Of a stretch of 64,000 nucleotides of DNA, positions 60,491 through 64,000 are shown piece after piece (the stretch's first letter is position 1; the number at the start of each line of letters is the position of its first letter). This DNA is from Herminiimonas fonticola (GTDB taxonomy: Bacteria > Pseudomonadota > Gammaproteobacteria > Burkholderiales > Burkholderiaceae_D), in assembly GCF_003293745.1 (NCBI RefSeq), contig NZ_PTLZ01000002.1, forward strand, positions 1-64,000, written 5' to 3'. Position numbers and translations under genes: made by a program. The notes under the pieces were generated by a model. That model was not told where the DNA came from, made no database searches, and saw only the letters and a program-made list of their open reading frames with translations.

Positions 60491-61684
60491 ATGCTTAAGT
60501 CCGCGTTAGGGGTATTTTTTTCACTACTCGTCATTATTCACGCCCCCATTGCGCAGGCTAAAGAGCCGAGCACTACAGCGGCGAAAAAGACAGTCGTAAA
60601 GAAATCAACCGTCAAAAAGACTAGCGTCAACAAGGCGAAGACCCCAAAAGCAGCATCGAAAAATGGTGCCGCTACGCGCAAATCATCTGTGCAAGCCAGC
60701 AAGACTTCTTCAAAATCCGCCAAGCGTGGCGCATCCAAGCAACGTGAAAACGTATCGCTCAATTCCGACGAAAAACTGGTAAAGAAAACAGTTGTTGTAC
60801 GCGGCAAGCAAAAAGTCATTTATCAACGCGTTGCCAAACCGGTAGTACCTATCGTTCCTCCCGTGATGACCGCTGGCGACATCGCCGGCTTGAGCATGAC
60901 ACGCGATACATTGGCACTGGCGTCGAGTGTGGCCTTGATACTGGATCAATCCAGTTCGGAAGTCTTGTTTGAAAAAAATGCGAATGTGACCTTGCCGATT
61001 GCATCGATCACCAAGCTGATGACAGGTTTGGTTGTGGTCGAAGCGCAGCAGGACATGAATGAAATTCTCGAAGTCACGGATGAAGATGTCGATCGCGAGA
61101 AAAACAGTTCTTCGCGCTTGCGCGTGGGTTCGCAACTGTCGCGTGCAAACATGCTGCACATTGCATTGATGAGTTCAGAGAATCGCGCAGCCTCTGCTCT
61201 TGGTCGTCACTATCCAGGCGGCATACGTGCCTTCGTCGCCGCGATGAATGCCAAGGCAAAATCCCTGGGCATGACCGGCACGCATTATGTTGATTCAACC
61301 GGCTTGTCGAGCAATAACGTGGCAAGTGCACGCGATCTGGCGAAGCTGGTCATGGCTGCTTATCATCATCCGATACTCTGCCAATATTCAACCGATACCA
61401 AATACGTGGTGGAGCCAGGTGGACGCTCCCTGCAATACGCTAATTCGAATCGTCTGGTCACCAATCCTGACTGGGAAATCGGCATCCAGAAAACCGGTTA
61501 TATCTCGGAAGCAGGTCGCTGTCTCGTCATGCAAACGAATATCAATGGTCGTCCTATAGTGATGATCTTCCTCGATTCCAAAGGCAAGTTTTCGCGTTTG
61601 GCAGATGCCGCCCGCATACGCAAATGGCTGGAAACGAAGGAGCCGCAAAACGTCGCACGCAAGCATCGCGCAGTCGAGAGTTGA
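60491..61684 (+). CDS. pbpG: D-alanyl-D-alanine endopeptidase (PBP7 type)
   Basis: A 397-residue S11-family peptidase. After a signal peptide (to about 23) a lysine- and alanine-rich linker runs to about 95. The catalytic SxxK is in IASITK, the second motif is SEN in MSSENRAASALG, and KTG lies in IQKTGYISEAG. It cleaves peptidoglycan cross-links in the periplasm. The ATG at 60491 is used, and a terminator follows. Confidence 0.88.
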   Translation: MLKSALGVFFSLLVIIHAPIAQAKEPSTTAAKKTVVKKSTVKKTSVNKAKTPKAASKNGAATRKSSVQASKTSSKSAKRGASKQRENVSLNSDEKLVKKTVVVRGKQKVIYQRVAKPVVPIVPPVMTAGDIAGLSMTRDTLALASSVALILDQSSSEVLFEKNANVTLPIASITKLMTGLVVVEAQQDMNEILEVTDEDVDREKNSSSRLRVGSQLSRANMLHIALMSSENRAASALGRHYPGGIRAFVAAMNAKAKSLGMTGTHYVDSTGLSSNNVASARDLAKLVMAAYHHPILCQYSTDTKYVVEPGGRSLQYANSNRLVTNPDWEIGIQKTGYISEAGRCLVMQTNINGRPIVMIFLDSKGKFSRLADAARIRKWLETKEPQNVARKHRAVES

Positions 61685-61698
61685 TCGATACCGATATG

Positions 61699-61728
61699 AA
61701 AAAAGGCGAACTTCGGTTCGCCTTTTTT
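61699..61728 (+). terminator. Rho-independent terminator
   Basis: AAAAAAGGCGAAC pairs with GTTCGCCTTTTTT around a TTCG tetraloop, just after pbpG. Confidence 0.92.
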
Positions 61729-61767
61729 ATTTGTGTCGCACTTAATCGGCGTTAAATAGCTTGGGTC

Positions 61768-62574
61768 TTATCTCTTGGCAGGAACAACTCCTGCGGTAGT
61801 TTCGCTATAACCGAGTGCGGCGGAAATTTCTTTTGCTGTGATCATCAAATCTTCCAGCCATTCATCCTGCAATCTGTCGGCAGGTGCGGATATCGACAAG
61901 CCGGCAATCAGCTTGCCAGTGTCGTCATAGATTCCGGCGGCCATGCAACGTACACCCAGCTCCAGCTCTTCATTGTCGCGTGCGTAACCGTGTGTGCGTA
62001 CCAGCTTCAGCTCGCCTTCCAGTTTCGCCAAATCGGTAATCGAATTTTTGTTGTGACCAGCCAAGCCGGTACGCACCGCGTAGGCATGCACAGTTCTCGC
62101 TTCATCTACCGACAGAAACAGTTTGCCGGTTGAGGTCAGATGCAAGGGGGCGCGACCGCCAACCGCACGTACCACCTGCATGCCGGAACGTTCGGAGAAG
62201 GCGCGATCGATGTAAATGATTTCGTCGTTTTGTCTTACCGATAAATTGACGGTTTGATTGGTCTTGCGATGCAGATGGCGCATCAGATCCAGTGCTGCTT
62301 CACGTACGCTCAAGCGGCTTTTAACGACATTGCCTAATTCCAGCAAGCGCATGCCAAGTCGGTAAGTGCCAGGCTCCGAGCGGTCGACAAAACGCTTGAT
62401 GACGAGGTCGTTCAGAATCCGATGAGCGGTCGAAGGATGCAAAGCGGTGACGCGGGAAAGTTCTTTCAGGCTGACTGGGTCCGGGTAAGTGGCGAGTGCG
62501 TCCAGCAACGAAGTCATGCGTTCGATGACTTGAATTGATGTTTTATCCAACTCTGCAGTGTTATTCGTTTTCAT
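61768..62574 (-). CDS. IclR-family transcriptional regulator
   Basis: A 268-residue IclR-type regulator with an N-terminal winged helix (VSLKELSRVTALHPSTAHRILNDLV) and a C-terminal effector domain (ARDNEELELGVRCMAAGIYDDTGK and on). It binds a small-molecule effector and controls a catabolic gene set not present here. ATG at 62574 is preferred; the longer frame to 62649 has no family match. Confidence 0.88.
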   Translation of the reverse strand: MKTNNTAELDKTSIQVIERMTSLLDALATYPDPVSLKELSRVTALHPSTAHRILNDLVIKRFVDRSEPGTYRLGMRLLELGNVVKSRLSVREAALDLMRHLHRKTNQTVNLSVRQNDEIIYIDRAFSERSGMQVVRAVGGRAPLHLTSTGKLFLSVDEARTVHAYAVRTGLAGHNKNSITDLAKLEGELKLVRTHGYARDNEELELGVRCMAAGIYDDTGKLIAGLSISAPADRLQDEWLEDLMITAKEISAALGYSETTAGVVPAKR

Positions 62575-62823
62575 GTTCTCTTGTGCCCATCGCAGTGCTG
62601 ACTTTATATCACATTGTGAAAGATGAGAAAAGTTTGCTGCTTGCAACATTCATGAATACACTTTTGGATAGGTTGACTCGGCTCTTGTATCCGGCTTATT
62701 AACGGGATGTTCACGGCTTGAATGTCAGCATGAAAAATACCGCACACGCAGCTTGTCTAGCTTTCTACCTCGGCTGATAATTCACACCATGCATCAAATC
62801 CCCATCAATCCGATTGAAATCGA

Positions 62824-63225
62824 ATGAACAATCCAGAACAAACAATCAGTGAATTCAAAAGTAAAAGCGGCTTGAAACGCATTTTTTCTGCATTCGGTTA
62901 TTCGATGGCCGGTTTCAAATCGGCATGGCGCAGCGAACATGCATTTCGCCAGGAATTATTTGTCGTCGTGATTGCGACGATTGCCGCCTTGCTGTTGCCG
63001 GTTCCGGCCTGGCAAAAATTAGTGCTGATCGCTGTGTTTGTGCTGGTATTGATAGTCGAACTGATCAATTCGGCGATTGAGGCAGTGGTGGATCGCGTAT
63101 CACTCGAGCGCAATCCACTATCAAAGAATGCAAAAGACTTTGGCAGCGCGGCCGTATTGTTGACCTTGATGCTGGCTCTAGCCACCTGGCTGGTTATTTT
63201 GTGGCCCTTGTTTGCGGGAAGATGA
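62824..63225 (+). CDS. dgkA: Diacylglycerol kinase
   Basis: A 133-residue inner-membrane enzyme with three hydrophobic helices and the DgkA motif ELINSAIEAVVDRVSLERNPLSKNAKDFGSAA shortened here to its key ELINSAIEAVVDR core. It phosphorylates diacylglycerol to phosphatidic acid. A strong terminator follows at 63293. Confidence 0.92.
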   Translation: MNNPEQTISEFKSKSGLKRIFSAFGYSMAGFKSAWRSEHAFRQELFVVVIATIAALLLPVPAWQKLVLIAVFVLVLIVELINSAIEAVVDRVSLERNPLSKNAKDFGSAAVLLTLMLALATWLVILWPLFAGR

Positions 63226-63292
63226 ATCTCGCTGATGCGAATGAAACATGTCGCTCATAGCTTCAGAATAAGCTAATAACAAATGTTTATAC

Positions 63293-63335
63293 CAGCCGCC
63301 TCAAGCATGTTTGCTTGCTGCGGCTGTTTTATTTT
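63293..63335 (+). terminator. Rho-independent terminator after dgkA
   Basis: CAGCCGC pairs with GCGGCTG, an inner CAAGCA pairs with TGCTTG around tgtt, and TTTTATTTT follows. Confidence 0.9.
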
Positions 63336-63474
63336 CATGTCTTATTCAAGGACTTTCATTCAATGCGGAAAATACATTCATGTGCCGCTCTGCACTCTGT
63401 GCATTAGCTTATGCGCAAGCGCACATGAAACAATTTCTGTATGAAGAATCACATTTTCTAAAGACTTGAAAAAA

Positions 63475-63501
63475 TTCCTTATGCATAAAACGCATAAGGA
63501 A
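63475..63501. promoter_or_regulatory. Perfect 10-bp dyad upstream of sbp
   Basis: TTCCTTATGC and GCATAAGGAA surround a seven-base spacer, 82 bp before the sulfate-binding protein start. It may be an operator of a sulfur-responsive regulator. The rest of the 357-bp gap from 63226 to 63582 holds only the dgkA terminator and no coding frame. Confidence 0.5.
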
Positions 63502-63582
63502 CGATGAAACAATTCGTGTCGCTTTTTTTTACAGCAATTTAATCTTCAATCCTCAGAAACGAAATGCCCAAGGGGAAATTAA

Positions 63583-64000
63583 ATGTTGCTCAAAAAATTG
63601 ATAGGCACCGCCTTCGCACTTGCACTGATTGCACCTGCAGTACATGCAGCAGAAGTCTCGTTGTTGAATGTATCTTACGATCCGACGCGTGAACTGTACC
63701 AAGATTTCAACAAGGCTTTCGCTAAAGACTGGAAAGCAAAAACCGGTGACGACATCAAAGCCAAAGTATCGCATGGCGGTTCCGGCAAACAAGGTCGCGC
63801 AGTGATCGATGGCCTGGAAGCAGACGTCGTTACCTTGGCGCTGGCGTATGACATCGACGCCATCGCTGATAAAGGCCTGCTCGCCAAAGACTGGCAAAAA
63901 CGTTTGCCGCATAACAGCTCGCCTTACACCTCGACTATCGTGTTCCTGGTTCGTAAAGGCAATCCTAAAGGCATCAAGGACTGGAACGATCTGGTCAAGC
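63583..64000 (+). CDS. sbp: Sulfate ABC transporter substrate-binding protein (partial)
   Basis: The frame is open to the window edge, so only the first 139 residues are seen. A signal peptide (to about 22) is followed by [20 protein letters not shown] and the [26 protein letters not shown] signature segment (abridged: [19 protein letters not shown]) of periplasmic sulfate-binding proteins. AGGGGA precedes the ATG at 63583. It delivers sulfate to a CysTWA-type importer that should follow outside the window. Confidence 0.93.
   Translation, partial: MLLKKLIGTAFALALIAPAVHAAEVSLLNVSYDPTRELYQDFNKAFAKDWKAKTGDDIKAKVSHGGSGKQGRAVIDGLEADVVTLALAYDIDAIADKGLLAKDWQKRLPHNSSPYTSTIVFLVRKGNPKGIKDWNDLVK

Overview
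The window looks like a chromosomal segment of a betaproteobacterium in the Burkholderiales. Gene content and protein style fit the Oxalobacteraceae, with a Herminiimonas-like metal-tolerant organism as the most likely source. This placement is inferred from protein families (ParE/lytic transglycosylase/ParC cluster, PHA depolymerase and phasin, RnfB next to endonuclease III, sulfate-binding protein). No rRNA or other phylogenetic marker is present, and I see no tRNA, rRNA or CRISPR array.

Bases 1 to about 28.4 kb are accessory. They open with a MerR-type metal regulator whose divergent promoter points out of the window, then a ChrB-like protein, a YkvA protein, a DEDDh exonuclease and unrecognised genes. 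A tyrosine recombinase plus coiled-coil partner (4.7-6.9 kb) is bordered by iterated repeats. Two divergent metal modules follow. One is a chromate operon on the minus strand (chrB, chrA, Fe-SOD, a ChrB C-terminal-domain protein, and an EamA permease with a 24-histidine tail). The other is an HME-RND efflux operon on the plus strand (outer-membrane factor, small anchored protein, adaptor, pump, small periplasmic protein).

Bases 19.2-23.7 kb hold the most interesting locus, a bacterial ubiquitin-like module. A Ubl protein, an E1-like ThiF enzyme and a Cys-rich DUF6527-type protein are translationally coupled on the plus strand. Divergent to them is a tight operon with a sigma-like regulator, a small helical protein, an ImmA/IrrE metallopeptidase and a zinc-finger-like protein. 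The two arms share a regulatory region containing a perfect 9+9 bp dyad. An IS3-type transposase remnant and a 474-residue zinc-finger protein follow. A second copy of the DEDDh exonuclease (roughly 87% identical to the first, same orientation) then closes a 23-kb interval. Next come an XRE regulator and an intact MocR regulator. The accessory region ends at a MocR gene cut off at about 28,415.

From about 29 kb the sequence reads as ordinary core chromosome: LysE and EamA exporters, RidA and an aminotransferase, topoisomerase IV genes enclosing a lytic transglycosylase, a MoxR/VWA pair, a Gcr-type membrane protein, two c-type cytochromes, nth-rnfB, polyhydroxyalkanoate genes (phaZ, phasin, PHA-system protein), FdxA, an NhaD-like antiporter, a hydroxyacid dehydrogenase, FKBP, CinA-like protein, a divergent Fbp-type iron ABC pair, a PBP7-type endopeptidase, an IclR regulator, DgkA, and the start of a sulfate-binding protein that runs off the right edge. 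A 0.4-kb inverted-repeat element sits between the aminotransferase and parC.
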